Part shown: positions 51,118-60,528 of the stretch, piece after piece
Position numbering within the stretch: the first letter of the stretch is position 1
Layout of the letters: every line of letters begins with the position of its first letter
Assembly: GCF_000803065.1 (NCBI RefSeq)
Contig: NZ_JSXI01000053.1
Location: 1-64,000, forward strand
Direction of reading: 5' to 3'
DNA from: Sphingomonas sp. ERG5
GTDB taxonomy: Bacteria; Pseudomonadota; Alphaproteobacteria; Sphingomonadales; Sphingomonadaceae
DNA length: 64,000 nt
Made by a program: the position numbers and the translations under genes
The notes under the pieces: model-generated
Told to the model about the DNA's origin: nothing
The model's input: only the letters and a program-made list of their open reading frames with translations
Databases searched by the model: none

Positions 51118-52581
51118 ATGATGCGCTGCGCCATCCCGGTGATGATCGCCGCAGCGCTGGCGCTTGGCGGGTGCAATCGCCGCAGCGACGCCGGCCCGGT
51201 GATCGTCAGCGCGATCGGAGAGCCGCCACGGCTAAACGACCCGTCGCGCGGCGGCCAGGAACTGCCGAGCCGCCTGCTGCTCGATTCGACGGCGCAAGGG
51301 CTGGTGCGCTTCGACGCCGCCGGCCAGATCGAACCCGGCATCGCCGAGCGCTGGATCGTGATCGACGATGGGATGAGCTATATCTTCCGCCTGCGTGATG
51401 CGGAATGGAGCGATGGGCGCCAGGTCACTGCCGAGGAAGTGGCCACGGTACTGAGCCGCCAGATCGCGCGCGGATCGCACAATCCGCTGCTGCCATTTCT
51501 CAGCGCGATCGACGAAGTGGTCGAGATGACACCCGAGGTGATCGAAGTACGGCTGAAGCGTCCGCGCCCCGATTTGCTCAAATTGTTCGCCCAGCCCGAG
51601 TTGGCGGTGTTCCGCACCCGCCCACCCGGCGGCAGCGGCCCGTTTCGGATCGCCACGACGGGCAAGCGCGATGCCATGCTGCATCCGGCCTTCGATCCTG
51701 CGCGATCACCGGACGACGACGTTGCCGAACCCGGCCCGGCGGCGAACGTGCGCTTGATCGGCGAACGTGCAGCGCGCGCCGTGCTGCGTTTCGCGGCGCG
51801 GGATTCGGACCTGGTCAGCGGCGGCACCTTTGTCGACTGGCCGCTGCTCGCTCATGTCGATGTCGCGCCCGCGAACCGCCGGCTCGATCCGGCGGCAGGC
51901 CTGTTCGGGCTGGTCGTGGTCAATCGCACCGGATTCCTCGGCGAGGCACGCAACCGAATCGCCATCGCCGGTGCGATCGACCGAGCCGCGTTGCTGGCGG
52001 CCTTCACGACCGACTGGGTTCCGGCCACGCAGCTCTTGCCCGAACAGCTCGATTCGGCCGCGCCGCCCACCATTCCCGGCTGGACAGCCTTGCCGGCCGC
52101 GGATCGCTTCAGCGAAGCACGCGCACGCGCGTCGGAATGGCGTGCCGCCAATCCCGGGCCGCTGCAACTGCGCATCGCAATGCCCGCGGGGCCTGGCGCG
52201 ACCATTTTCTATGCCCTGATCGGCGCCAATCTGCGCAGCATCGGGATCGACACGGTACGGGTCTCGCTCAACGCCGATGCCGATCTGCGGCTGATCGATG
52301 CGGTTGCGCCTTATGATAGTGCGCGTTGGTATTTGGGGACGGCATGCGCACCTTGCGGCGAGGACGCTCGGACTGCGATAGAAGCAGCGCGCGAGGCACC
52401 CGATGCCGTATCGCGTGCGCGCCACCTGGCCGAAGCCGATACCGCCTTGGCGGCCGATGGCGGTTTCATCCCGATCGCCCGTCCCTTGCGCTGGTCGCTC
52501 GTCGCGCTCAGGCTGCGGCAATGGCAAGGGAACTCGCGTGCCTGGCACCCGTTGAATCATCTACGTAGCGACACCAATTGA
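51118..52581 (+). CDS. ABC transporter substrate-binding lipoprotein (peptide/nickel SBP_bac_5-like)
   Basis: About 487 aa. Signal peptide with lipobox (MMRCAIPVMIAAALALGGCN, Cys at 20), so a periplasmic lipoprotein. The fold is indicated by GLVRFDAAGQIEPGIAERWI and YIFRLRDAEWSDGRQVTAEE, standard SBP_bac_5. No permease or ATPase gene is nearby; it could be an orphan or act with a distant transporter. Start ATG 51118 or 51121; the two differ by one residue. It is not clearly part of the phosphonate operon. Confidence 0.85.
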   Translation: MMRCAIPVMIAAALALGGCNRRSDAGPVIVSAIGEPPRLNDPSRGGQELPSRLLLDSTAQGLVRFDAAGQIEPGIAERWIVIDDGMSYIFRLRDAEWSDGRQVTAEEVATVLSRQIARGSHNPLLPFLSAIDEVVEMTPEVIEVRLKRPRPDLLKLFAQPELAVFRTRPPGGSGPFRIATTGKRDAMLHPAFDPARSPDDDVAEPGPAANVRLIGERAARAVLRFAARDSDLVSGGTFVDWPLLAHVDVAPANRRLDPAAGLFGLVVVNRTGFLGEARNRIAIAGAIDRAALLAAFTTDWVPATQLLPEQLDSAAPPTIPGWTALPAADRFSEARARASEWRAANPGPLQLRIAMPAGPGATIFYALIGANLRSIGIDTVRVSLNADADLRLIDAVAPYDSARWYLGTACAPCGEDARTAIEAAREAPDAVSRARHLAEADTALAADGGFIPIARPLRWSLVALRLRQWQGNSRAWHPLNHLRSDTN

Positions 52582-52587
52582 GGTGAC

Positions 52588-53019
52588 ATGGCCAACACGA
52601 CCCGACTGCACGCCGATGCCGCCGCCAAGATCGCCGGCATGATTCCGATCGGGCGCGACGTCGCCGCGGTGCGTCAGCGCATCGAGGCGATGGAGCATTT
52701 GCTCGAAGGGCTGATCACCATTCCCGGTATCAATCGCAAGATCGGTCTCGACGTCATCCTCGACGTGATCCCGGTGGGCGGCGACGTGATCGGATCGGTG
52801 ATGGGTGCGTGGATGGTGTGGGAAGCACGCAATCTCGGCATGTCGAAGACTCAGATGGCGCGCATGTTCGGCAATGTCGGGGTCGACTTTCTGCTGGGGC
52901 TGATCCCGGTCGTCGGCATCATCCCAGACTTCTTCTTCCGCTCCAACACCCGCAACCTGAAGATCATCAAGCGCCATCTCGACCGTCATCATCCCTCGAC
53001 GGCAATCATCAACAATTAA
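52588..53019 (+). CDS. DUF4112 family membrane protein
   Basis: 143 aa. IPIGRDVAAVRQRIEAMEHL, LDVILDVIPVGGDVIGSVMG and FLLGLIPVVGIIPDFFFRSN define DUF4112, a family with two amphipathic/hydrophobic hairpins likely at the inner membrane. Function unknown. It begins six bases after the binding-protein stop and so may be co-transcribed with it. Confidence 0.87.
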   Translation: MANTTRLHADAAAKIAGMIPIGRDVAAVRQRIEAMEHLLEGLITIPGINRKIGLDVILDVIPVGGDVIGSVMGAWMVWEARNLGMSKTQMARMFGNVGVDFLLGLIPVVGIIPDFFFRSNTRNLKIIKRHLDRHHPSTAIINN

Positions 53020-53049
53020 GGTCTCGCCCCAAGTCCGAACCCGGCACCG

Positions 53050-53766
53050 TTACCGGCTGCCGCGCCAGATCTTGAGCCGCGCCTTGCCGGACAACCCGCC
53101 GCTGCCCGCCTTGCAGCGTTCATAACGGAAGCCCTTGTCGAGGCAGAGCCAGACCTCATCGAGCCAGCCGCGCTTGCCGGTCACCCGGATCGCGCTGGCG
53201 GGCAGACCCGGATTGGCCGCCGCGAGCGCCGAGGCGAAGCGCGACACGGTCAGCGGGCGTCGCGACAGGCGATCCATATCTGGATAGCGCAAGCCACCGA
53301 ACAGCTTGGTCGAGCGCTCGAAATAGGCCGCCGGTGTCGTGCCCATGCAGGTCCCGTGCTTGGCCCATTCATGCTGGATCAGTTGCGCCGAGGGCGTCGA
53401 GCATAATGTGCTGCGGATCACGGCGGGCGGCACGATGGGCGTCGCGGTGCAATATTGCGGCCAGGTCTTACCCATGCCGTCGGGCCACAGGCCGTGCAGC
53501 GTGAAACCGAAGCGATTACCCGAGCCGCACTGGAACCGCGCCGACGGTTCGCGGCCATTATCGCGGCAATATTGCGGGGCCCAGGTGATCGCGAGCGTAT
53601 AGCTGCCGATCGGCAGCACGCGTTGCGGCTCGCTGGCCGAGGGCAGGTCCGGGCGTGGATCGGGCACCATGCCCGGCAGGGCGCATTTATAGGCCTGCGC
53701 CTGCGCTGCCATTGGCATGCCGATGAGGGCGCAACCGATCAGCAATGTCCCGACACGCGGCATCAT
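53050..53766 (-). CDS. Ribonuclease T2 family protein, secreted
   Basis: 238 aa. Signal peptide MMPRVGTLLIGCALIGMPMA...QAQ. Catalytic CAS I is LHGLWPDG and CAS II is HEWAKHGTC, both with His; several Cys pairs (for example CSTPSA, CKAGSGG) fit disulphides. It cleaves RNA in the periplasm or outside. Start overlaps the stop of the upstream membrane-protein gene (ATGA). Confidence 0.92.
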   Translation of the reverse strand: MMPRVGTLLIGCALIGMPMAAQAQAYKCALPGMVPDPRPDLPSASEPQRVLPIGSYTLAITWAPQYCRDNGREPSARFQCGSGNRFGFTLHGLWPDGMGKTWPQYCTATPIVPPAVIRSTLCSTPSAQLIQHEWAKHGTCMGTTPAAYFERSTKLFGGLRYPDMDRLSRRPLTVSRFASALAAANPGLPASAIRVTGKRGWLDEVWLCLDKGFRYERCKAGSGGLSGKARLKIWRGSR

Positions 53767-54194
53767 GCGACGCTTCCTTCGCCGAACCAGTTTTTTGTAT
53801 CCGGGCGGAACAGGAACCATATCGACACCGCCTGAAGCAGGTTGCCAGCGACCCCGAGAATGCCGCCAAGGCCAGGCCGATAGGTGCCCGCCGACAACCC
53901 GGCGGCCATGAAGCCGACCGCAGCCACCACCAATATGGTCGCGATCCATTTTGCGACTGCGGCGCCCCGGCGCGCGATGAAATACCAGAGAAGCAAAATG
54001 ATGCCGAACCCGATCACGGTGGCCAGCGGCACGACCCAGCCGATGATCTGCGCGGCCTCCGGAGGGGCCTGCGCGGTCTGCGTGGCCATGAGCGCCTCGG
54101 TCTTGGACCAGGACAGCACGGTATTGATCACGCCGAGGGCCAATGCCCCCAGATAGAGGCGCTCGAAAGTCACGATCGATGCCGGCCGGTCCAT
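53763..54194 (-). CDS. Four-helix integral membrane protein of unknown function
   Basis: 143 aa with four hydrophobic segments (LYLGALALGVINTVLSW, IIGWVVPLATVIGFGIILLL, ATILVVAAVGFMAAGL, GVAGNLLQAVSIWFLF). I do not recognise the family. It is translationally coupled to the RNase T2 gene, which does not by itself show a joint function. The start at 54194 follows a GGGGGAACGGGC ribosome site. Confidence 0.8.
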   Translation of the reverse strand: MDRPASIVTFERLYLGALALGVINTVLSWSKTEALMATQTAQAPPEAAQIIGWVVPLATVIGFGIILLLWYFIARRGAAVAKWIATILVVAAVGFMAAGLSAGTYRPGLGGILGVAGNLLQAVSIWFLFRPDTKNWFGEGSVA

Positions 54195-54281
54195 GCCCGT
54201 TCCCCCTTTATTCTCAAATCGCAGATTTAGCCCGATCGCGCGCGCGCGCAACCTGATTTGCGGGCATTGCCCCCGCAACCG

Positions 54282-55127
54282 TTACAGGGCGGCAAAATCC
54301 AGACCGATATCGGCCGCCGGCGCCGACTGAGTCAGGCGCCCCACACTGACATAGGTCACGCCCGTCTCGGCAATGGCGCGAATCGTGTCGAGCGTCACGC
54401 CGCCCGACGCCTCGGTCGGCACACGTCCGCCAACCAGAGTGACCGCGCCGCGCAGCATCGGCGGCGCCATATTGTCGAGCAGCAGATGAGTCGCCCCCGC
54501 CGCCAGCGCCGGCTCGATCTGGTCGGTCGAATCGACCTCGACGATGATCCGCTCGATCCCCGCCGCCTTCGCCCGCCGCACCGCTTCGCCGACGCCGCCG
54601 GCGACCGCGACATGATTGTCCTTGATCATCGCCGCATCCCACAGGCCCATGCGGTGATTGGTCGCGCCACCCATGCGCGTGGCATATTTCTCCAGCACGC
54701 GCAGGCCCGGGATGGTCTTCCGCGTATCGAGCAGGATCGCGCCAGTGCCAAGGATCTTGTCGACATAGGCGCGCGTCATCGTCGCGATGCCCGACAGATG
54801 CTGGACGGTATTGAGCGCCGACCGCTCGGCGGTAAGCATCGCTCGGCCATTGCCCTCGAGCCGCATCAGGTCGGTGCCGGCAACGACCTTCTGCCCCTCC
54901 TCCACCAACAGCTCGATCTTTACGTCATGATCGAGCGCGCGGAAAAAAGCCTGGGCGATCGGCAAGCCGGCGACGGTGATGGCATCGCGGCTATCCATCA
55001 CACCGGTGAAACGCGCATCGGCCGGGATCACCGCCGCAGACGTAATGTCGCCGATACCGCCCAGGTCTTCGGCAAGGGTCGCGGCGACGAACGCGGCAAG
55101 GTCGAAACCGTCAAGCGTGAAGGTCAA
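54282..55127 (-). CDS. nadC: Nicotinate-nucleotide pyrophosphorylase (quinolinate phosphoribosyltransferase)
   Basis: 281 aa. Converts quinolinate and PRPP to nicotinate mononucleotide in NAD synthesis. Signatures: LAEDLGGIGDITSAAVIPAD, RKTIPGLRVLEKYATRMGGA, NHRMGLWDAAMIKDNHV, VEVDSTDQIEPAL. A TTG start at 55127 is chosen because GGAG stands six bases upstream; a GTG at 55172 would add 15 residues. No nadA or nadB is adjacent, in contrast to some genomes. Confidence 0.95.
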   Translation of the reverse strand: MTFTLDGFDLAAFVAATLAEDLGGIGDITSAAVIPADARFTGVMDSRDAITVAGLPIAQAFFRALDHDVKIELLVEEGQKVVAGTDLMRLEGNGRAMLTAERSALNTVQHLSGIATMTRAYVDKILGTGAILLDTRKTIPGLRVLEKYATRMGGATNHRMGLWDAAMIKDNHVAVAGGVGEAVRRAKAAGIERIIVEVDSTDQIEPALAAGATHLLLDNMAPPMLRGAVTLVGGRVPTEASGGVTLDTIRAIAETGVTYVSVGRLTQSAPAADIGLDFAAL

Positions 55128-55351
55128 TGGAGTCTCCGGAACATCTGGCGGCGATTCATGGCCATGTTGCACGGGCCGGTTCGGTTTGAAACAGCGTAGC
55201 GATCAATCTGCCGATCCGATTTTCACCGACAGGTCGCCGGCCTTGAGTTCGCCATGGCGGAAATGCCAACCTTACACACCATCCGGTGCGTTGAGCGTCG
55301 ATTGTCGCGATCCTAGGTCGATTCTCCATTCTCGGCCAAGGAAAGCCTCAC

Positions 55352-55690
55352 ATGAAGATCATCGCCTTTGACCGTTTCAGGCCCGGCGTCACCATGGAGA
55401 CCGTGCAACCCTATCTGCGCGATGAAGTCTCCAATGTGTGGCGGCTGTGGAAGGCGGGAATCGTCCGCGAAAACTACGCGCGCGCCGACGAGCCAGGCGT
55501 CGTGATCGTCTTCGAATGCGATTCGGTGGACACGGCGAAACGCTATGTCGCCGACTTCCCCCTGTCGCGTGCGGGGTTACTGGAATGGGACTATATTCCG
55601 CTCGACGCGCCTTGGCCGCTTGAAAATCTGTACGATGCGGCCATCGATGTGGCCGAGCCTTTCGACCGGACCATCGGCGCAGGAGAATAG
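55352..55690 (+). CDS. Small dimeric alpha-beta barrel-like protein
   Basis: 112 aa: MKIIAFDRFRPGVTMETVQP, RDEVSNVWRLWKAGIVRENY, DSVDTAKRYVADFPLSRAGL. The beta-alpha-beta repeat pattern is that of YciI/muconolactone-isomerase-like or EthD-like proteins. Four bases separate it from the isochorismatase-like gene, implying an operon and a shared pathway, for example hydroxyamide or aromatic breakdown. Family not certain. Confidence 0.7.
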   Translation: MKIIAFDRFRPGVTMETVQPYLRDEVSNVWRLWKAGIVRENYARADEPGVVIVFECDSVDTAKRYVADFPLSRAGLLEWDYIPLDAPWPLENLYDAAIDVAEPFDRTIGAGE

Positions 55691-55694
55691 TCAC

Positions 55695-56330
55695 ATGAAG
55701 CAGTTCAACGGGCTCGCCATTCCGATGTCGCTGGGGGACCTGCTCGACCCGACACAGCTCGCGCTGATCATCTACGACGTGCAGGTCGGTATTTGCAGCC
55801 AGATCAGCGGCGGGGGTCAGGTCGTTGCGGCTTGCACGAAAGTACTGGAGGCAGCGCGCGCAGCGGGGGTGCGCACCATCTTCACCCGGCATCTGTCGCT
55901 GCCCAAAGCGCTGATGGGATCGACTGCCTATCGCACCGCGATGGCCTGGCAGCGAACCGACGATCCAGCGGCAGTGAAACCCTGGTTCCTGCGCGGCACG
56001 CCGGGGTTCGAGATCATGTCCGAATTGGCCCCGAACGAGAATGAGGCGGTGTTCGACAAGATCACCATGTCGGCGTTCGAGGGCACGCCGCTCCACATCA
56101 CGTTGCGCGATTGCGGGGTGAAGGCAGTTGCTTTCTGTGGCATCGCTATGGAAATCGGCATCGATCCGTCGTTGCGCCACGCCGCCGACCTGGGGTTCGT
56201 GCCGATCCTGATCGAGGATGCGTGCGGCCATGGCAATGCGGAGGCAGCGGCGAGATCGGTCGCGGCACTGCGCTTCAACGGCGATACCGTCATCACCGAT
56301 GTCGCCGCTTTCGTGGCCGGCCTGGGCTGA
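55695..56330 (+). CDS. Isochorismatase-superfamily hydrolase lacking the catalytic cysteine
   Basis: 211 aa. Asp28 (IIYDVQ) and Lys122 (FDKITMSAFEGT) match two members of the Asp-Lys-Cys triad. At the Cys position the sequence reads GIAMEIGID, with Gly155 in its place, as in true isochorismatases (EntB/PhzD type) that do not use a cysteine. So it is an isochorismatase-type, not a nicotinamidase-type, member, though isochorismate as substrate is not shown. AGGAGAAT precedes the ATG. Confidence 0.82.
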   Translation: MKQFNGLAIPMSLGDLLDPTQLALIIYDVQVGICSQISGGGQVVAACTKVLEAARAAGVRTIFTRHLSLPKALMGSTAYRTAMAWQRTDDPAAVKPWFLRGTPGFEIMSELAPNENEAVFDKITMSAFEGTPLHITLRDCGVKAVAFCGIAMEIGIDPSLRHAADLGFVPILIEDACGHGNAEAAARSVAALRFNGDTVITDVAAFVAGLG

Positions 56331-56430
56331 GCCGCCACCTGCGGGATGAAAGGTGTCTTGCCCGGCGTTGCCGATAATGCGCGCACCCCTTAGGCTGAAC
56401 GCATAAGAAAATCGTTCAGGAGGAACCCAG

Positions 56431-58215
56431 ATGCGCCGCACCTTTGCCCTGTTGCTTGCCGCCGCTACCCTGCCCATGCTGCCGCTTGCAACGCCGGTCG
56501 TCGCGGCGGCGCCGCAAGAGACGGCTGAAAGCGTTTTTGCCGCCCTGTCGGCACGTTATGTTCAGGGCATCGCGCAATTCTCCCCGGTTTATGGCACCAC
56601 ACTTGGCGACCACCGCTTCGACGACCGCATCGGCGATGTCTCGGCGACGGCGCGCGCGCGGCGCATCGCGCACGATAACGCGCTGCTCGCCGAACTCGGC
56701 AAGATCGATCGCGCGCAGCTGAGCCGCGAGAATCAGGTCGATGCGGCGTTGCTCGACAATGCGCTGCGCTACGATCTGTGGGACCTCCAGACACTGCAAA
56801 GCTGGAAGTGGGATGCGCAGGTCTACAACGACATTGCCGGCACCGCGCTGTACGGCCTGGCTGCGCGCGATTTCGCACCCTGGCCGCAGCGACTCAAGGC
56901 GGCGACCGCACGGATGGAGGCAATGCCCGCCTTCCTCGCCCAGGCACGTGCGCAGCTGGTGCCCGCCCGTGTCCCGCAGGTCTTCGCCACCACCGTCGCG
57001 AAACAGAATAGCGGCGTGGTCGATATCGCCGAGTCGATGCTCGCACCGCATGCCGGAGAGCTGGCGCCGGACGATCGCAAGCGCTTCGACGCCGCGATCG
57101 TCACGCTCAAGTCCGCGGTCGCGGAGCATCAGAAATGGCTCGACACCATATTGGTGCCGCAGGCGAAGGGCGAGTTCCGGCTCGGCGCTGCGCTGTACGA
57201 TCAGAAGGTGAAATTCGCGCTGGTGTCCACCCTGACGCGACAGGAAATCAAGGCGCGAGCACTCAAGGCGAAGAGCGATACGCGTGCCGAGATGTACGCG
57301 CTGTCACGGCAGGTCCTGGCCGGTCTGCTCGGCGGCAACAATTTGTCCGACAAGCCCAGTGCGGAACAGCAGCAGCGTGCGATCGAGGCGGCGCTGGCGC
57401 GCAGCTACAATCAGCGGCCCGACCGGACCGGCCTGATGGACAAGGCCAAGGCGACGCTGGCCCAGGCAACCGACTTCGTGCGCGCCAAGGCGCTGGTGAC
57501 AGTCCCGGACACGCCGGTGAAAATCATCACCATGCCCAAATTCCAGCAAGGCGTTGCGGTGGCCTATTGCGACAGCCCCGGCGCGCTCGAGCAACAGCTC
57601 GACACCTTCTACGCCATCTCGCCGATCCCGGACGACTGGACCGATGTTCAGGCGACCTCGTTCCTGAGCGAATATAACAATTATATGATTCAGGACCTGA
57701 GCATCCACGAAGCGATGCCGGGCCATTATCTGCAGATCGCGCACGCCAACCAGAACAAGTCGGTGCTGCGCGCGGTGCTGTCGTCGGGGCCGTTCGTCGA
57801 AGGCTGGGCGGTCTATGCCGAGGGCATGATGGCCGATGCGAACTATATGGACGGCGATCCGCTGTTCAAACTGACCGTGCTCAAGATGCGGCTGCGCTCG
57901 ATCACCAATTCATTGCTCGATATCGGCATCCAGACCGAAGGCATGACGCGCGATCAGGCGATGGAGTTGATGACCAAGGGCGCGTTCCAGCAAGAGCGCG
58001 AAGCGGCGGGCAAATGGACTCGCGCAAGCCTGGGATCGGCACAGTTGCTGAGCTATTTCACCGGTTATAGCGAGCATATGGCGATGCGCGAGGAAGCGAA
58101 GAAGCGGCTCGGCGCGAAGTTCGACCTCAAAACCTATAATGATGCGGTGTTGGCGCACGGATCGCCGCCGGCGCGGTTCGTGCGGCAGCTGATGTTCGAC
58201 TTGCCGATCGGGTGA
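56431..58215 (+). CDS. DUF885 family secreted metallopeptidase-like protein
   Basis: 594 aa. Signal peptide MRRTFALLLAAATLPMLPLA...VVA. DUF885 signatures are GTTLGDHRFDDRIGDVS near the start, SIHEAMPGHYLQIAHANQ (a HExxxGH zinc-like motif) and GPFVEGWAVYAEGMMAD. The family is believed to include peptidases of the M32-like fold; substrate unknown. AGGAGG ribosome site precedes the ATG. Stands alone between convergent genes. Confidence 0.9.
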   Translation: MRRTFALLLAAATLPMLPLATPVVAAAPQETAESVFAALSARYVQGIAQFSPVYGTTLGDHRFDDRIGDVSATARARRIAHDNALLAELGKIDRAQLSRENQVDAALLDNALRYDLWDLQTLQSWKWDAQVYNDIAGTALYGLAARDFAPWPQRLKAATARMEAMPAFLAQARAQLVPARVPQVFATTVAKQNSGVVDIAESMLAPHAGELAPDDRKRFDAAIVTLKSAVAEHQKWLDTILVPQAKGEFRLGAALYDQKVKFALVSTLTRQEIKARALKAKSDTRAEMYALSRQVLAGLLGGNNLSDKPSAEQQQRAIEAALARSYNQRPDRTGLMDKAKATLAQATDFVRAKALVTVPDTPVKIITMPKFQQGVAVAYCDSPGALEQQLDTFYAISPIPDDWTDVQATSFLSEYNNYMIQDLSIHEAMPGHYLQIAHANQNKSVLRAVLSSGPFVEGWAVYAEGMMADANYMDGDPLFKLTVLKMRLRSITNSLLDIGIQTEGMTRDQAMELMTKGAFQQEREAAGKWTRASLGSAQLLSYFTGYSEHMAMREEAKKRLGAKFDLKTYNDAVLAHGSPPARFVRQLMFDLPIG

Positions 58216-58254
58216 GCGGGTCCCGGCCCCGCCAGGGCGCGCAGCGACCCGTCG

Positions 58255-58758
58255 CTAGTCCGGAACGCGCGTAAGCTGCGTGTAGCTGATCCGCCAGCGA
58301 TCGCCCCGCTTCACCCAGAAATGGACGATGCGCAGCCGGCGATCGTGGCGGCTGCCATCCTGAGTCCAGTTCAGCCGGAAAACCCCGCCGGTCAGGGCCG
58401 TGTCGCCATACACTTTATAGACCGGCTGTTCGACCACATATGGATCGAGTCTGAAGCCCGGCACGGCGAAATCGGCAAGATAGGAGTCCTTGCTCTGGAC
58501 GCTCGCGTCCGAATTCACGAGCATGTAATCGTCGGTCACGATTGCCGCGAGCGCCGCGATATCGCTGCCGATCGTCGCGCGATTATAGGCGTCGAGCGCA
58601 CGGGAGAGATCGGCGGGAAGCTGATGCGATTCCGGTGCAGCAGTTGATGTTGCGGCGGACAGGGCGGCCGAAGCGCGCATCGGCAGGGCGATCGCCATCG
58701 CTGCGGCGACGACGGCGATGCCGATCGACAAGGGCCGACCGTGAGTCCGTAATCGCAT
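58255..58758 (-). CDS. NTF2-like (DUF4440) secreted protein
   Basis: 167 aa. Signal peptide MRLRTHGRPLSIGIAVVAAA...ASAA; then an NTF2-like cone: LSRALDAYNRATIGSDIAAL, TDDYMLVNSDASVQSKDSYL, RRLRIVHFWVKRGDRWRISY. ATG at 58758 has GGGAGGAAA upstream, better than ATG 58776. No partner identified; role unknown. Confidence 0.85.
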   Translation of the reverse strand: MRLRTHGRPLSIGIAVVAAAMAIALPMRASAALSAATSTAAPESHQLPADLSRALDAYNRATIGSDIAALAAIVTDDYMLVNSDASVQSKDSYLADFAVPGFRLDPYVVEQPVYKVYGDTALTGGVFRLNWTQDGSRHDRRLRIVHFWVKRGDRWRISYTQLTRVPD

Positions 58759-58842
58759 CTTTTCCTCCCTGAGCACTGCCCGGCAATTCTACGCCCGGGC
58801 CGCGCCATCGTCGATATCGCTGCGGCTCAGCGTCGTTCGGCG

Positions 58843-60468
58843 TCAGCTTCGCGACCCGCCCAGGCTCAGCGCCACCGCTTCGGCAATCTTGATCCCGTCG
58901 ACCGCGGCGGAAAGGATGCCGCCGGCATAGCCCGCCCCCTCGCCCGCCGGGAAAAGTCCGGCGGTGTTGAGGCTCTGCAAATCCTCGCCACGAGTGAAGC
59001 GCACCGGCGACGAGGTGCGCGTCTCCACCCCGGTCATCACGACATCCGGATGATCGTAGCCGCGAATTTGCCGGCCAAACACCGGCAGCGCCTCGCGCAT
59101 CGCGGTGACCGCGAACTCGGGCAAGCACTCTGCCAGATCGGTCATATGCACGCCGGGTCGATAGGATGGGATCACGCTGCCCAGGGCCTCGGACGGTCGC
59201 CCGGCCAGGAAGTCGCCAAGCCTCTGCGCCGGCGCCTTGTAGCTCGATCCGCCCGCGACATAGGCAAGCGATTCCCAATGCCGCTGCAACGCGATCCCGG
59301 CGAGCGGATCACCGGGATAGTCACGCGCCGGGTCGATCGCGACGACCAGCCCGGAATTGGCGTTGCGCTCGTTGCGCGAATATTGGCTCATGCCGTTCGT
59401 CGCGACGCGCCCCTCTTCCGATGTCGCCGCGACCACCGTGCCGCCCGGGCACATGCAGAAACTGTAGACCGTACGGCCATTCTTGCAATGGTGCGACAGG
59501 CTGTAATCGGCCGCGCCCAAGATCGGGTGGCCCGCATCGGCGCCGAACCGCGCGGTGTCGATCCAGGATTGCGGATGCTCGATCCGCACCCCGATCGAAA
59601 AGGGCTTGGCCTCGACATAAACCCCCGCCGCTTGCAGCATGGTGAAAGTATCGCGCGCGCTATGACCGATCGCGAGCACGACGCGCTCCGCCGCCAGATA
59701 CTCGCCATTGTGCAAATGCAGTCCGCATATTCTGCGGTCGCCCTGCGCATCGGTGGCGATGTCGAGCCCGTCGACACGGTGTTCGAAGCGATATTCGCCG
59801 CCCAGCGCTTCGATCGTCTCGCGCATGCTCTCGACCATCGTCACCAGGCGAAAGGTGCCGATATGCGGATGTGCTTCGGTGAGGATCTCCTCGGGCGCGC
59901 CAGCCTTGACGAATTCGGTCAGAACCTTGCGGTCGAGATGACGCGGATCCTTGATCCGGCTGTAGAGCTTGCCGTCGGAAAACGTCCCCGCGCCGCCTTC
60001 GCCGAACTGCACGTTGGATTCGGGGTTGAGCACACTGCGCCGCCAGAGGCCCCAAGTGTCCTTGGTGCGTTCGCGCACCACTTTGCCGCGATCGAGGATG
60101 ATCGGATTATACCCCATCTGGGCGAGAATCAGCCCGGCGAACAGGCCGCACGGACCGGCGCCGATCACCACTGGCCGCGCCGCACCACCTTCGGGCGCCT
60201 TGGCGACGAAGCGATAGCTGGTGTCGGGTGTGCGCTGGACATTGCGGTCCTTGCGGAAGCGGGCGAGCACGCCCGCTTCATCCTTCACGTTCACATCGAC
60301 CGAATAGACCAGCATGATGTTGGTCTTGTCGCGCGCATCATGCGCACGGCGCGCAACGACATGGCGGACCAGCTCACGCGGCGTGATCCGCAGCCGCTTG
60401 CAGATCGCGGCAGGCAACGCTTCATCGGGATGATGGAGCGGCAGCGTCAGTTCGGTGAGGCGTAACAT
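58843..60468 (-). CDS. COG2509 FAD-dependent dehydrogenase
   Basis: 541 aa. FAD motif VIGAGPCGLFAGLILAQMGY, EGGAGTFSDGKLYSRIKDP, HSARDTFTMLQAAGVYVEAK, FCMCPGGTVVAATSEEG and PAGEGAGYAGGILSAAVDGI identify the uncharacterised flavoprotein group COG2509. Substrate unknown. The N-terminal 85 residues (TLPLHHPDEALPAAICKRLR) are the family's usual extra domain. Distinct from the adjacent mannosidase gene. Confidence 0.92.
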   Translation of the reverse strand: MLRLTELTLPLHHPDEALPAAICKRLRITPRELVRHVVARRAHDARDKTNIMLVYSVDVNVKDEAGVLARFRKDRNVQRTPDTSYRFVAKAPEGGAARPVVIGAGPCGLFAGLILAQMGYNPIILDRGKVVRERTKDTWGLWRRSVLNPESNVQFGEGGAGTFSDGKLYSRIKDPRHLDRKVLTEFVKAGAPEEILTEAHPHIGTFRLVTMVESMRETIEALGGEYRFEHRVDGLDIATDAQGDRRICGLHLHNGEYLAAERVVLAIGHSARDTFTMLQAAGVYVEAKPFSIGVRIEHPQSWIDTARFGADAGHPILGAADYSLSHHCKNGRTVYSFCMCPGGTVVAATSEEGRVATNGMSQYSRNERNANSGLVVAIDPARDYPGDPLAGIALQRHWESLAYVAGGSSYKAPAQRLGDFLAGRPSEALGSVIPSYRPGVHMTDLAECLPEFAVTAMREALPVFGRQIRGYDHPDVVMTGVETRTSSPVRFTRGEDLQSLNTAGLFPAGEGAGYAGGILSAAVDGIKIAEAVALSLGGSRS

Positions 60469-60528
60469 GACGGCGGCTTTAGCGGGTGGCGACGCGGCAT
60501 GCCAATCGCCGGATGCGAGAATGATCCG

